Shown here one piece after another: positions 1 to 9,148 of a stretch of 64,000 nucleotides of DNA. Below the pieces are notes generated by a model. It did no database searches. It saw only the letters and a program-made list of their open reading frames with translations, and was not told where the DNA came from. This DNA is from Myxococcales bacterium (lineage in GTDB: Bacteria; Myxococcota; Bradymonadia; UBA7976; UBA1532): positions 62,001 through 126,000 of the forward strand of contig JACKDM010000004.1 of the NCBI GenBank assembly GCA_020633515.1, written 5' to 3'. A program made the position numbers and the translations under genes. Every line of letters begins with the position of its first letter. Position 1 is the stretch's first letter.

Positions 1-322
1 CGAGGAGCTGGAGGCAGCGCAGCTTGTCGCGCGAGCGGGAGATCGCCTGCGAGGGGTTGATGGTGTAGGTGCCCATCATCTCGAACTGCCGCACGACCGC
101 GCAGCCGTAGAAGGTCGCCGAGACGCCGATGCGGGGGATGATGCCGTCGATGTCGTCGAGCGATCGGCCCTGGTAGACGAGCTCGGGCTTCGTCGAGGCG
201 ATGGTCATGCGGCAGCGGAGGAAGTCGACGATCTCGCAATCGTGCCCGCGCGCGGTGGCCGCCTCGACGAGGCGACGGGTGGAGTAGAGCTCGGGGTTGC
301 GCGACAGGACGCAGAGCTTCAT
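1..322 (-). CDS. rimK: RimK-type ATP-grasp ligase, N-terminal part
   Basis: Reading the minus strand from an ATG at 322 gives a protein starting [18 protein letters not shown], with later segments [22 protein letters not shown] and [16 protein letters not shown], then [13 protein letters not shown] at the window edge. This is the N-terminal domain of RimK (ribosomal protein S6 glutamate ligase family), including the RIG..FYG and RQFE signatures and the RDK.R..Q.L block that precedes the ATP-grasp core. A GAGGGG ribosome binding site lies just before the start. Only about 107 residues are in the window; the ATP-grasp catalytic part is missing because the window ends, not because the gene is broken. 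It is divergent from the glutathione transferase gene across about 110 bp. RimK homologues add glutamates to S6 or act on other substrates, which cannot be told apart here. Confidence 0.93.
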   Translation of the reverse strand, partial: MKLCVLSRNPELYSTRRLVEAATARGHDCEIVDFLRCRMTIASTKPELVYQGRSLDDIDGIIPRIGVSATFYGCAVVRQFEMMGTYTINPSQAISRSRDKLRCLQLL

Positions 323-435
323 CGAGGCCCCTCGGGGTGAAATGCGCCATGGGTGTCTTCGAAGCGAGCCCTCGGCGTCAAGCGCGGCGCGTCGTGGTAG
401 AGTCCGAGCCGCCGTCCGTCACCTGGGAGCCGCCG

Positions 436-1101
436 ATGATCGAGCTGTACACCGCCGCCACGCCCAACGGGCACAAGGTCTCCGTCGCCCTCGAAGAGCT
501 GGGGCTGCCCTACGAGCTGCGCGCGATCGACCTCACCGCGAACGAGCAGAAGGAGCCGTGGTTCCTCGCCATCAACCCCAACGGGCGGATCCCCGCGATC
601 ATCGACCGCGCGGCCGGGCTGACCGTCTTCGAGTCGGGCGCGATCCTCGTCTACCTCGCCGAGAAGACCGGCGAGCTGATGCCCGCCGACGTCAAGGGGC
701 GCTCCGAGACGATGCAGTGGCTGATGTTCCAGATGGGCGGCGTCGGCCCGATGATGGGGCAGGCCAACGTCTTCTTCCGCTACGCGCCGGAGAAGATCCC
801 GTTCGCGATCGAGCGCTACCAGCGCGAGACGCGGCGGCTGTTCGAGGTGCTCGACAAGCACCTGAGCGGGCGGGAGTACCTCGCGGGCGGGGTCTACACG
901 ATCGCCGACATCGCGAACTGGTGCTGGGTGCGCACGCACAAGTGGTCGGGGGTCGGGCTCGACGGGCTCGACGCGCTGCGAGCCTGGGTCGATCGGATCG
1001 ACGCCCGCCCGGCGGCGCGGCGCGGGATCGAGGTGCCGGCGCGGCCGAAGAAGGCCGACGAGGCCGAGTTCGTCGACAAGGCCCGCAAGATGCTCGTCTG
1101 A
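436..1101 (+). CDS. Glutathione S-transferase family protein
   Basis: A 222-residue protein beginning [21 protein letters not shown]. The N-terminal thioredoxin-fold half shows the GST pattern: TPNGHKV near the active site, an N.NGRIPAI block with the cis-proline (about residue 53), and [11 protein letters not shown], the glutathione gamma-glutamyl binding ESxAI motif. The C-terminal helical half has [19 protein letters not shown], the usual GST N-capping region. It resembles the YfcG/YghU group, which act as disulfide-bond reductases or peroxidases in other bacteria; that role is by family only. An open frame extends upstream to 337, but I chose 436 because it begins exactly at the conserved fold and follows GGGAG. 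It stops 46 bp from the convergent PEBP gene. Confidence 0.93.
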   Translation: MIELYTAATPNGHKVSVALEELGLPYELRAIDLTANEQKEPWFLAINPNGRIPAIIDRAAGLTVFESGAILVYLAEKTGELMPADVKGRSETMQWLMFQMGGVGPMMGQANVFFRYAPEKIPFAIERYQRETRRLFEVLDKHLSGREYLAGGVYTIADIANWCWVRTHKWSGVGLDGLDALRAWVDRIDARPAARRGIEVPARPKKADEAEFVDKARKMLV

Positions 1102-1125
1102 GCGCCGTGACATCGGGAGAGCGCG

Positions 1126-1140
1126 CGGGCCCACCGCCCG
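1126..1140. terminator. Short GC hairpin between convergent genes
   Basis: A perfect 5-bp stem (CGGGC / GCCCG) with a 5-nt loop lies in the 46-bp gap between the convergent GST and PEBP genes. It has no T-run, so it is at best a weak bidirectional stop signal. Confidence 0.3.
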
Positions 1141-1147
1141 GCTGTTC

Positions 1148-1801
1148 CTACTGGTCGGCCGGCGAGGGCCCGGCCGGCTTCGCGTCGGGATGGATCGCGT
1201 AGGTGCCGGTCCAGCGGGCGTGGCCGAGGACGTGGCCGGCGATGGCCTCGCGCAGCGCCTTGCCGTCGAACCGGTCGCCGACGGGCGCCTTGGGCACGTC
1301 GAGGGCGTAGAGCGTGAAGACGTAGCGGTGCTCGCGCTCGTCGTTCCAGGGCGGGCAGGGGCCGTCGTAGCCGTACCAGTCGCCGGCCATGTCCTCGTCG
1401 CCGGCGAACCAGCCGGTGTAGTCGTTGCGCCCGCTGCGGGTCCCCTCGGGGCCGTCGGGGCCGTCCTTGCCGTGGGGGGTGACGCCCTTGCCGAAGGCGC
1501 CCTCTTCGACGCGCCCGCGGCCCGGGTCGAGGTCGAGCAGCAGCCAGTGGTAGAAGTCGACCCGCGGCAGGTCGCGGGGCACGGTGCGGCCTTCCTGGTT
1601 GACGTCCTCGCCCGACGAGGGGCAGTCGGGGTCGTGGCAGACGAGCACCAGCGAGCGGGTGCCCTCGGGCAGATCGGCCCAGCCGAAGTGCGGGCTGACG
1701 TTCTCCGACAGCTCGACGTGGTCCTCGGGGTGCGGGCGGCCGAGGGCGAAGCGGGCGGGGATGCGCGCGCCGTCGCCGAAGCTGTCGCTCCAGAACTTCA
1801 T
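1148..1801 (-). CDS. PEBP family (YbhB/YbcL) protein
   Basis: A 217-residue protein starting MKFWSDSFGDGARIPARFALG. Recognisable phosphatidylethanolamine-binding protein features are NVSPHFGWADLPEGTRSLVLVCHDPD (the ligand-pocket DPD block, about residues 40-65), DFYHWLLLDLDP (the W/H pocket strand), YGYDGPCPPWNDEREHRYVFTLYALD (GP.PP..HRY signature) and a C-terminal LGHARWTGTY. No signal peptide is visible, so it is probably cytoplasmic like E. coli YbhB. The frame is open to 1870, but the ATG at 1801 is preceded by GGGGAGGAG at good spacing and starts the conserved fold. It reads in the same direction as the large gene upstream (stop to upstream stop codon 73 bp). Bacterial members have poorly known functions; Raf-kinase-inhibitor-like labels should not be read as a role. 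Confidence 0.92.
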   Translation of the reverse strand: MKFWSDSFGDGARIPARFALGRPHPEDHVELSENVSPHFGWADLPEGTRSLVLVCHDPDCPSSGEDVNQEGRTVPRDLPRVDFYHWLLLDLDPGRGRVEEGAFGKGVTPHGKDGPDGPEGTRSGRNDYTGWFAGDEDMAGDWYGYDGPCPPWNDEREHRYVFTLYALDVPKAPVGDRFDGKALREAIAGHVLGHARWTGTYAIHPDAKPAGPSPADQ

Positions 1802-1873
1802 CGGGTCTCCTCCCCTGCGGTCTCTCGAGGCGCTCGGCGGGTTCGATGACCCGGCCGGCGCGGTCGTCACGGT

Positions 1874-4264
1874 TCAGCCGACGAGTGGCCGCTCACCATT
1901 GAGCGCGGTGATGGTCGCCGTGTCGAGCGTCTCGCGCCACTTGCCGACGATGCCCGGCGAGCCGGCGTAGTCGTGGTGCTCGTCGTAGACGCGCTTCCAG
2001 ATCGGGCGGAAGTCGAGCGGCGGCAAGCCGAAGTGGGCGAGCATCGCCCGCCAGATCTGCTCGTCGCGCCAGTGGGGGCCGGCGAAGCCGTCCATCATGT
2101 CGTAGGCGAGGGTGAAGGTCGCGAGCACGAGCCCCATGAGCGCGACGTCGGCGCGGTCGGGGCGGTCGGGGAGCGTCTGCCAGGTCGCGGCGCGCCAGTG
2201 CTTGCGGTAGAGGCCGGGGTCCTGCCGGGCGGCGTGGGCGTTCCAGGTGTAGAGCGCGACGGCGCGCAGGGCCTCCTCCGACATGTGGGCGTGGTGGCGG
2301 CTGACCTCGAGCGCCCAGGCGGGCTCGCCGGCGAGGGTGATCTCGCGCCAGCGCACGATCCCGGCGGCGGGCGGGAGCTCGACGTAGCCGGCGCCGACGA
2401 TGCGGCCGGTCTCGTTGTACTTGCGGGTCAACGGGTTGTAGAGCATCGCCGTGTTGCAGGTGTTGGCGGCGACGTGCACCGCGGTGCCGGCGATCGCGGC
2501 GGCGGGGCGGCCGGGGTCGCGGGGCGTGAACTCGGCGGCGGTGTCGGCGGCGACGGCGAAGGTGTTGAAGTCGACGAGCCGGTCGAGCGCGTCGGCCTGC
2601 CCGTCGCCGTCGAGGTCGAGCACGGTCTGACGCAGCCCGGTGTCGATCGGGGTGACGTAGTTCATGCCGCCGGGCAGGGCGTGGTGCGACTTCCAGTAGC
2701 GGGGGATCGCGCGGTCGCGGATCGCGTCGCGGATCGCCTTCCAGTCGCGGCGATCGGCGATGCCTTCGAGCACCTCGACGAGCGCGTTGAAGTTCTCCGA
2801 CTCGACCATGCGCCGCCCCGACGGGCCCTCTTCGGTGCGGAAGTACGACGAGTTGAAGGTGGTGAGCACCTGCGCCTCGGGGTAGCGGGCGCGGACGCGG
2901 AAGAGCGCGTCCTTGCCGGCGCAGAGCCCGTAGAAGACGAGCTTGGGCCCGGCCATGTCGGGGGCGCGCTGCAAGGCGCGGCGCATGTTGCGGCCGATGT
3001 CGGAGTGGCCGTCGTAGCCGACGACGTGCACGTCGGGGTCGCCCATGCCGGCGAAGACGTCGCCCTCGAACTCCTTGAGCCGCAGCCGCACCCGCAGGTC
3101 GCGGCCCCAGGTGCGGCCGAACCAGCTCGGCCCGCGCGGCGCGACCTCGCCCTCGGCGCTGAAGCCGGCGCGCTGCAGGAGCTCGACGGTGCCGGCGTAG
3201 AAGCCCTCCGATCCCTTGCCCGCCGACCAGTGCACGACCAGCGTCGGCGTCTCTTCGCCGGGCTCGAACCAGCCCCCGTACGGCGGCGCGGTCGGCACCC
3301 GCTGCTCGAAGAGCGCGTCGGCCGCCCGGCGCCCGGCCGCGGTGAGGCCGTCGGCGCGGTGCAGGTGCAGCGCGAACGCCTCGGCGAGCACCGGGTGGTC
3401 CTCGGCGCGGGCGAAGGCGGCGGCGGCGTCCTCGGCGGCGCGCTTCTCGGCGAGGTGCTCGGCGGTCGCGGGCAGGCTCTCGGCGAGGTGCACGAGGCAG
3501 GTGTGCGCGCTCGCCCGGAGCTGCAGGGCCTGCTCGCGGGTCGCGCCCGGCGGCGGCTCGCGGCCGGCGATCATCGCCGCTTCGAGCTGGAGGCGCAGCC
3601 CGGCGTCGACGGCGGGCGTGCTCGCGGTGAAGAGGTTCACCCCCGGCGGGAGGTCGTCGACGAGGTTGGCGGCGCGGTAGAGCGCGTCGCCGGTCTCGTC
3701 GAAGGTCTGCGGCGCGCGGTCGCTGCGGGTCGAGAGGCGGCCGTCGCTGAGGCGGTAGACGGCGTGCACCCCGTCGCCGCCGAGGGTGATCGCGCCGGCG
3801 GGCGGCTCGGGATCGGCGGGGTGCGGGGCGAGGCCGGCGAGGCGGGCGAGCGCGGCCTTGGCGTCGGGGGCGAGGCGGGCGGCGTGGAAGTCGAGGAGCG
3901 CGGCGGCGGTGGTGCGCTCGCGGTCGGAGATGCGGCCGTCGGCCTCGGCGAGCCGGGTGAGCGCGGCGACGTCTTCGAGCGAGAGCGAGCCGTCGGCGGC
4001 GAGGCGCTGCGCGGCGTCGCGCAGGCCGGCGTTGTCGAGGCGGTCGAGGAGCGCGAGGCGGGCTTCGCCGTCGGGGGCGAGGCGCTCGGGGTGGTCGCGC
4101 AGGATCGCGCGCAGCGCCGCCTGCTCACGGCCGGAGAGGCGGCCGTCGTCGCCGTAGGCGGCCTGGATCAAGCTGTCGATCGCGATCGCGTCGAGCGGGG
4201 TCTCGCCGGCGAGGAGCGCGTCGAGCCGCGCTTGCAGCACGGGCGAGGGCAGGGTGACGGGCAT
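1874..4264 (-). CDS. Large protein with possible clan-CD-like His/Cys pair, function unknown
   Basis: A 796-residue protein I do not recognise as a named family. The first 150 residues are helical, with repeated acidic stretches (IQAAYGDDGRLSGREQAAL, LAEADGRISDRERTT) like EF-hand or TerB-type helical repeats. The middle has a beta-alpha section ending in VHVVGYDGHSDIG (His420) and, 28 residues on, LVFYGLCAGKDALF (Cys448). A hydrophobic strand followed by H-S/G, then another strand followed by Cys, is the pattern of clan-CD cysteine peptidases (caspase, gingipain, CHAT). A later TVLDLDGDGQADALDRL looks like a calcium loop. There is no signal peptide. The start follows the end of the conserved region and a GGAGG-like stretch. 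It precedes the PEBP gene on the same strand. The peptidase idea is inference; the rest is simply described. Confidence 0.75.
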   Translation of the reverse strand: MPVTLPSPVLQARLDALLAGETPLDAIAIDSLIQAAYGDDGRLSGREQAALRAILRDHPERLAPDGEARLALLDRLDNAGLRDAAQRLAADGSLSLEDVAALTRLAEADGRISDRERTTAAALLDFHAARLAPDAKAALARLAGLAPHPADPEPPAGAITLGGDGVHAVYRLSDGRLSTRSDRAPQTFDETGDALYRAANLVDDLPPGVNLFTASTPAVDAGLRLQLEAAMIAGREPPPGATREQALQLRASAHTCLVHLAESLPATAEHLAEKRAAEDAAAAFARAEDHPVLAEAFALHLHRADGLTAAGRRAADALFEQRVPTAPPYGGWFEPGEETPTLVVHWSAGKGSEGFYAGTVELLQRAGFSAEGEVAPRGPSWFGRTWGRDLRVRLRLKEFEGDVFAGMGDPDVHVVGYDGHSDIGRNMRRALQRAPDMAGPKLVFYGLCAGKDALFRVRARYPEAQVLTTFNSSYFRTEEGPSGRRMVESENFNALVEVLEGIADRRDWKAIRDAIRDRAIPRYWKSHHALPGGMNYVTPIDTGLRQTVLDLDGDGQADALDRLVDFNTFAVAADTAAEFTPRDPGRPAAAIAGTAVHVAANTCNTAMLYNPLTRKYNETGRIVGAGYVELPPAAGIVRWREITLAGEPAWALEVSRHHAHMSEEALRAVALYTWNAHAARQDPGLYRKHWRAATWQTLPDRPDRADVALMGLVLATFTLAYDMMDGFAGPHWRDEQIWRAMLAHFGLPPLDFRPIWKRVYDEHHDYAGSPGIVGKWRETLDTATITALNGERPLVG

Positions 4265-4334
4265 CGGCGGCCTCCGGGCGGGGTGGGCGGTGTGCGGTAC
4301 AGGGCAGAGCTTGCGCCACGGCCGGGGGCGGGGG

Positions 4335-6413
4335 TCAAGGGTTTCGCAGCACCTGATGATGGCGTGTGCACGCCGACGGCAGGCCGAGCGCGCAGCCCTT
4401 CTGCAGGAGCTCGAGGGCCTTGATCCGGTCGCGCGGCACCCCGTCCCCGCGGTAGCGCATCAGCGCGCCGTCCTCGCACGCGGTCGGGTCGCCGTCGTCG
4501 CAGGCCGCGTCGTACATGCGCGCCGCGAGCGCCGGATCGTGCCGGCCCGCCTCGCCGGTGCGGATGAGATCGGCGAGGTGGTTGCAGCCTTGCGCGACCC
4601 CGCCGGCGCAGGCGCGCTCGAAGTGCTTCGCCGCCTCCACCGGGTCTTGCGGGCCGAGCTCGCCGGTCATCAGGAGGCCGCCGAGCAGGTTGCAGGCGAG
4701 CGGGCGGTCGGCGGCGCAGGCGATCCCGGCGGCGCGCGCGGCGGCGGGGCGGTCGGCGTCGGGCTCGATCGCGAGCGCGATCGCGAGCTCCTGGCAGGCG
4801 TCGGGCGCGGCGGGCGCGCAGAGCGGGCGGAGCAGCGCGCGGGCGGCGGGCACGTCGACCGGGCCGCCGAGGCCGGCGCGCAGCTCGCCGCCGAGGCCGG
4901 TGCAGCTCCGGGGGTCGCCGAGCGCGCAGCCGCGCTCGAAGACGGCGCGGGCGACGACCGGATCGGCCGCGACCCCGTCGCCGTTGACCAGCATCACCCC
5001 GAGCGCCGCGCAGGCCGCGCCGAAGCCGAGCTCGCAGCCGCGATCGTAGCCCGCCACCGCGCGCGGCCGGTCGGCGGCCACCTCGCCCGCCCCGTCGCCG
5101 AGCACCACGCCGAGGTTGTGGCACGCCTCGCCGATCCCGCTCTCGCAGGCGCGCTCGTAGGCGATCACCAGCGCGGTGCAGGCCCGCGGCCGGCCCTCGG
5201 CGCACGCCTGCTCCCAGAACGCCGGCGTCCGCCCCGGGTGCGCGCTCAGCTCTCCGCGGATCGCGAAGAAGAACAGCGCCCACAGCGCGACGTGCGCGAC
5301 GTTGGCCCGCGCGCCGGCGAGCGGCCAGCGCACGGTCGGGAGCCGGTCGACGAGCGCGTCGATCCGCCGCACGCAGAGGTTGAGGATCGGGACCGGCAGG
5401 AGCTTGTCGAGGAAGGTGACGTGCAGCCCCGGATCTCCCGCCGTCGGCGGGTGGCCGAGCGCGCCGAGGAGCGGGTACAGCGCGAAGACCGAGAGCCCGT
5501 AGAGCGCGCCGAAGATCAAGCGCCCCGTCGCCGCCCGCGGCGAGCTCGCCGGATCGGTGATGAGCAGGTTCATCCCGAGGAAGACCGCGATCGGGATCGC
5601 CGTGTCGAGGTAGAGGTAGACGCCGGTGAGCTGGTGGTAGACGAGCCCCGCCGCCACCATCGCGCCCGCCGCGCCGGCGGTGACCAGCGTCACCCGGAAC
5701 AGCAGCATCACCACCACGCCCACCGCGAAGATGTACTCGTAACACCACGGCGGCCGCCCGAGGGTCAGCGAGATCCGGTAGCCCCAGGTCAGGTGCGCCA
5801 CCTCGAAGACCACCATCACCGCCGCCGCGATCGCGAGCCCGAACGCCGACGGGTTGAAGACGTGCACCCGCCCCCCGCCGCGCCGCCAGGTGATCGCGTC
5901 GCGCGAGAGGTAGGCCAGCGCCACCATCGCGAACTGCGCGGCGAAGTACGGATCGTGCCACCACAAGAAGAGGTTGGTGCTGCCCACCACCGGCCACGGT
6001 CCGAAGCCGATCCGCCAGCGCCCGTAGCGCCGCCACGCGAGCACCATCTCGCAGCCGTAGGCGAACGCCACCTGCGCGACGATCAGCGGCACCTGCGGCC
6101 CGACCTGCTCCCAGTGCAGGCCCCAGTAGACGTACACCGCCGCGTGCATCCCGAGCTGCACGTAGTGCGGCGTGCGGATCACCACCTCGATCTCGAGCCG
6201 CCGCCCCGCCCGCCGATCGCGCCACCACAGCGCGAGCGCGGCCAGCGCGACGACGCTCCCCCACCCCACCACCGCCCACAGCAGCCCGGGCGTCGCCCGC
6301 ACCCGCGGCGCCGCCACGAACCCGAACAGCGCCGCCACCGTCAGCGCCACCACCGGCCCCACCCCGCGCCCGCTCAGCAGGCGCGGCGGGGCCGCGACCG
6401 AAGCATCACTCAT
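4335..6413 (-). CDS. NQR2/RnfD-like membrane protein fused to Sel1 repeats
   Basis: A 692-residue protein. Roughly residues 15-370 form a multi-helix membrane domain with FNPSAFGLAIAAAV and NLLITDPASSPR, the two signatures shared by NQR2, RnfD and the enediyne-cluster UnbU proteins. I found no SGAT- or SAT-type site for a covalently bound flavin. After a last membrane helix (ANVAHVALWALFFFAI) the C-terminal 270 residues are about nine Sel1-type repeats with paired cysteines spaced C-x7-C (for example ACESGIGEACHNLG, GCALGDPRSCTGLG), as in the secreted cysteine-rich Hcp proteins of Helicobacter. The Sel1 part probably lies in the periplasm with disulfides; that is inference. I chose the ATG at 6413 because upstream codons are not conserved-looking. 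Whether it moves electrons is unknown, since no other Rnf or Nqr subunit is nearby. Confidence 0.82.
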   Translation of the reverse strand: MSDASVAAPPRLLSGRGVGPVVALTVAALFGFVAAPRVRATPGLLWAVVGWGSVVALAALALWWRDRRAGRRLEIEVVIRTPHYVQLGMHAAVYVYWGLHWEQVGPQVPLIVAQVAFAYGCEMVLAWRRYGRWRIGFGPWPVVGSTNLFLWWHDPYFAAQFAMVALAYLSRDAITWRRGGGRVHVFNPSAFGLAIAAAVMVVFEVAHLTWGYRISLTLGRPPWCYEYIFAVGVVVMLLFRVTLVTAGAAGAMVAAGLVYHQLTGVYLYLDTAIPIAVFLGMNLLITDPASSPRAATGRLIFGALYGLSVFALYPLLGALGHPPTAGDPGLHVTFLDKLLPVPILNLCVRRIDALVDRLPTVRWPLAGARANVAHVALWALFFFAIRGELSAHPGRTPAFWEQACAEGRPRACTALVIAYERACESGIGEACHNLGVVLGDGAGEVAADRPRAVAGYDRGCELGFGAACAALGVMLVNGDGVAADPVVARAVFERGCALGDPRSCTGLGGELRAGLGGPVDVPAARALLRPLCAPAAPDACQELAIALAIEPDADRPAAARAAGIACAADRPLACNLLGGLLMTGELGPQDPVEAAKHFERACAGGVAQGCNHLADLIRTGEAGRHDPALAARMYDAACDDGDPTACEDGALMRYRGDGVPRDRIKALELLQKGCALGLPSACTRHHQVLRNP

Positions 6414-6521
6414 GGCGCGATTGTCACCACCGGACCCGACCGGCACCACCGCGACCCGCCGCGCGCCGCTCCGTCGATCCACCCAGTCCCGCGCAAGTCT
6501 CCGGCGCGCGGGCGGATCGCG

Positions 6522-9116
6522 TCACTGGATCGCCGCCGGCACGCACCCGAGCGGCCCCGTCGAGAGGTAGACCCCCGGGCTCTCCGGGCGCGCGTCGTAC
6601 CACGTCACCGCGAACGCGCTCCCCGCCGCGGCGTCGACCGGCCCCGAGACCCCCACCCCGCGCGAGACCACGATCGGCTCGCCCACCACCTGCCAGCCCC
6701 GCTGAACACCGCCCGACAGCCGCCGGAAGTAGACCTCGGTCTCGTCCTCGCCCTCGCGCGCGTCGACCCACGCCACCCCGACCCCCGCCGCGCCGTACGC
6801 GATCGCCGGATCGAGCGCCGGGAGCCCGTCCGGCGAGACCGCCACCGGCCGCGAGACCGTGCCCCGCGCCATCTCGGCCGAGCCCACGAAGACCTGCGGC
6901 GCCCCGACCCGCCCCTCCGCGTGCCAGACCGCGTGCACCTGCCCGCCGCCCGCCACCAGCCGCGGGACCCCGACCGACTCCGCCTCCACCAGCGTCACCG
7001 CCGGCCCCGGCCGGTTGCCATCGATCGCCGCCAGCCGGATCGCCGCCCCCCGCAGCAGCGGCATCGACGCCCGCCAGCCCACCACGAAGCGCGTCCCGTC
7101 CCACGCGATCGTCGCCCCGTCCGCGCTCTGCGTGACGTTGACCGGCGCGAGCATCGGCGGCTCGACGCGGAAGTCGATGAAGCCGAACCCGACCCGCGGC
7201 TCGATCGACGCCGTCGCCCAGGTCAGCCCGATCCCCCGGTCGCTCGCCGCCGCCCCGAGCGACGTCACCGCGTTGGGCAGCGTCACCAGCGGCAGCACCT
7301 CGCTCACCTCGGCCATGCGCCCGGGGAAGACCACCACCGCCGAGATCGTGTACCCGTCGCCGTCGACCCCCACGTCACGCGAGGTCGTCGCGAAGAAGAC
7401 CGCGTAGCCCGCATCCCCCGCGTTGTCGAACGCGGTCATCGCCAGCGCCGCGACCGCGTTCAGATCGCTCGCCAGCATCACGTCGGCCGCGACCGGCCGC
7501 CCGCGCACGTCGTAGGCGTTGAAGGCCACCCCGACCCCGCGCCGCCCGCCCGGGAGGCCGATGTCGAGGCCGAGCCGCTCCACCCGCGCCACCGCGTACT
7601 GCCCGCCGACCGCCGCCACCACCGGCCCCACCGTCGCCACCCCCGCCCCGATCCGCAGCTCGCTCGTCACGAACGGCGGCAGCCCCTCGTCGACCCGCCC
7701 GTCGCAGTCCTGATCGAGCCCGTCGCAGCTCTCCTCCGCCGCCGGCCCCGGCATCACCCCGCACACCCCGACCCCGCCGCTGCACACCCGCGCCCCGTCG
7801 CGCCGACACAGCCCCACCCCCGCCGAGCAGGCCGCGCCCACGTCGAAGCCCTCGTCGGTCGCGCCATCGCAGTCCTCGTCGGACCCGTCGCACGTCTCCG
7901 CCGCCGGCGGCACCGCGCCGATGCAGCCGCCCCACATCCCGCCCGCGCACGTCTGCATGCCCGCCCGGCAGCGCCCCACCGCCAGCCCGCACGCCCGCGT
8001 CTCGCCGTTGATGCAGCCGCAGCCCTCGTCCACCGACCCGTCGCAGTCCTCGTCCTCCGCCCCCGCCCGACACGCCTCGGCCTGCGCCCCCGGCAGCACC
8101 GCCGCGTCGCAGACCCCGAGCGCCCCATCCACGCAGCGCCGCACCCCCGCCGCGCAGATCCCCACGTCGCTCCCGCACGCCACCGCGACGCCCTCGTCGA
8201 CCGCGCCGTCGCAGTCCTCGTCCACCCCATCGCAGCCCTCCGCCGCCGGCCCCACCTCACCCGCGCACGCCCCCCACGCCCCCTCCGCGCACACCTGCTC
8301 CCCCTCCGCGCACGCCCCCACCGCCGACCCGCACGCCCGCGCGAGCCCCTCGTCGATCACGCCATCGCAGTCGTCGTCCTCCCCGTTGCACCCCTCCGCC
8401 CCCGGCCCCACCGCGCCCACGCACGCCCCCCAGCCCGCCGCCGTACACGCCCGCTCCCCGAGCGCGCACGCCCCCACCGCCGACTCGCCGCACGGCTCCA
8501 CCGTGCCCTCGGTGCACGGGCACCCCTCGTCCACCGAGCCGTCACAGTCCTCGTCCACCGCCCCATCACACGCCTCCGCCTCCGCCGGCGCCACCGCCCC
8601 CTCGCACAGCCACCGCCCCTCCGCGCACCGCTCCACGCCCGCGCTGCACGCGCCCGTGTCGATCCCGCACGGCCGATCGACCAGCTCGTCCACCTCACCA
8701 TCGCAGTCGTCATCGCGCCCGTTGCACGCCTCGTCGACCGGATCCCCCGGCACACACGCCGACCAGACCCGATCCTCCCCACACACCCGCCGCCCCTCGC
8801 AGAAGCCATCCGCCGCGCACGCCTCCACCGCCCCCGGCGTGCACGCCCCGCCCGCGTCCGCCGCCGCGTCCGCCGCCGCATCCGCCGCCGCGTCCACCAC
8901 CGCATCAGCCGCCGCGTCCTCGTCGCCCGCGTCCGCCACCACCCCCCGATCCACCACCCCATCCGGCGCGCCCGCGTCCCCCTCCCCCGCCCAGTAATCC
9001 GCGCACTCCGGCGTATCCCGCGGAAAATCCGCGCACGTCCGCTCCGCCGGGCTCCCCAGACACCCCGCCATCACCACCGCGCCCGCGACCCACGACAGCC
9101 ACACGATCGACCGCAT
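6522..9116 (-). CDS. MopE-like lipoprotein with DxDCDG repeats
   Basis: An 864-residue protein. The N-terminus MRSIVWLSWVAGAVVMAGC carries a lipobox ending at Cys19, so it is a predicted lipoprotein. A low-complexity Asp/Ala stretch follows, then about seven Cys-rich modules of the type CNGRDDDCDGEVDE, CDGVDEDCDGAVDEG and CDGLDQDCDGRVDEG, alternating with CGxxxGxCxxGxxxC segments. These are the putative metal-binding repeats of the MopE type common in myxobacteria. The C-terminal 370 residues (from LPPFVTSELRI) lack them and have repeated blade-like strands ending in AWVDAREGEDETEVYFRRL and TWYDARPESPGVYLS, suggesting a beta-propeller. The frame is open far upstream, but the ATG at 9116 gives a perfect lipoprotein signal. 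Binding of metal and a surface location are inferred. Confidence 0.9.
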   Translation of the reverse strand: MRSIVWLSWVAGAVVMAGCLGSPAERTCADFPRDTPECADYWAGEGDAGAPDGVVDRGVVADAGDEDAAADAVVDAAADAAADAAADAGGACTPGAVEACAADGFCEGRRVCGEDRVWSACVPGDPVDEACNGRDDDCDGEVDELVDRPCGIDTGACSAGVERCAEGRWLCEGAVAPAEAEACDGAVDEDCDGSVDEGCPCTEGTVEPCGESAVGACALGERACTAAGWGACVGAVGPGAEGCNGEDDDCDGVIDEGLARACGSAVGACAEGEQVCAEGAWGACAGEVGPAAEGCDGVDEDCDGAVDEGVAVACGSDVGICAAGVRRCVDGALGVCDAAVLPGAQAEACRAGAEDEDCDGSVDEGCGCINGETRACGLAVGRCRAGMQTCAGGMWGGCIGAVPPAAETCDGSDEDCDGATDEGFDVGAACSAGVGLCRRDGARVCSGGVGVCGVMPGPAAEESCDGLDQDCDGRVDEGLPPFVTSELRIGAGVATVGPVVAAVGGQYAVARVERLGLDIGLPGGRRGVGVAFNAYDVRGRPVAADVMLASDLNAVAALAMTAFDNAGDAGYAVFFATTSRDVGVDGDGYTISAVVVFPGRMAEVSEVLPLVTLPNAVTSLGAAASDRGIGLTWATASIEPRVGFGFIDFRVEPPMLAPVNVTQSADGATIAWDGTRFVVGWRASMPLLRGAAIRLAAIDGNRPGPAVTLVEAESVGVPRLVAGGGQVHAVWHAEGRVGAPQVFVGSAEMARGTVSRPVAVSPDGLPALDPAIAYGAAGVGVAWVDAREGEDETEVYFRRLSGGVQRGWQVVGEPIVVSRGVGVSGPVDAAAGSAFAVTWYDARPESPGVYLSTGPLGCVPAAIQ
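8856..8935. repeat. Short GC-rich tandem repeat coding Ala/Asp
   Basis: Imperfect tandem copies of a GTCCGCCGCCGC-type 12-mer encode the DAAADAAADAAADAG linker just after the lipobox region of the MopE-like lipoprotein. It is a flexible spacer between lipid anchor and Cys-rich repeats. Confidence 0.6.
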
Positions 9117-9148
9117 CACGGCCCCCCTTGAAACACGCTCGCCAGAAC

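Noticed and set aside
8856..8935. Possible CRISPR-like array
   Set aside because: The units are 12 bp, contiguous and in frame (Ala/Asp linker), with no spacers.
4254..9131. Long plus-strand open frame of 1625 codons over the RnfD-Sel1 and MopE-like genes
   Set aside because: Its product is low-complexity Arg/His/Pro sequence with no domain, and it lies antisense to two genes with clear motifs. It is an effect of high GC content.
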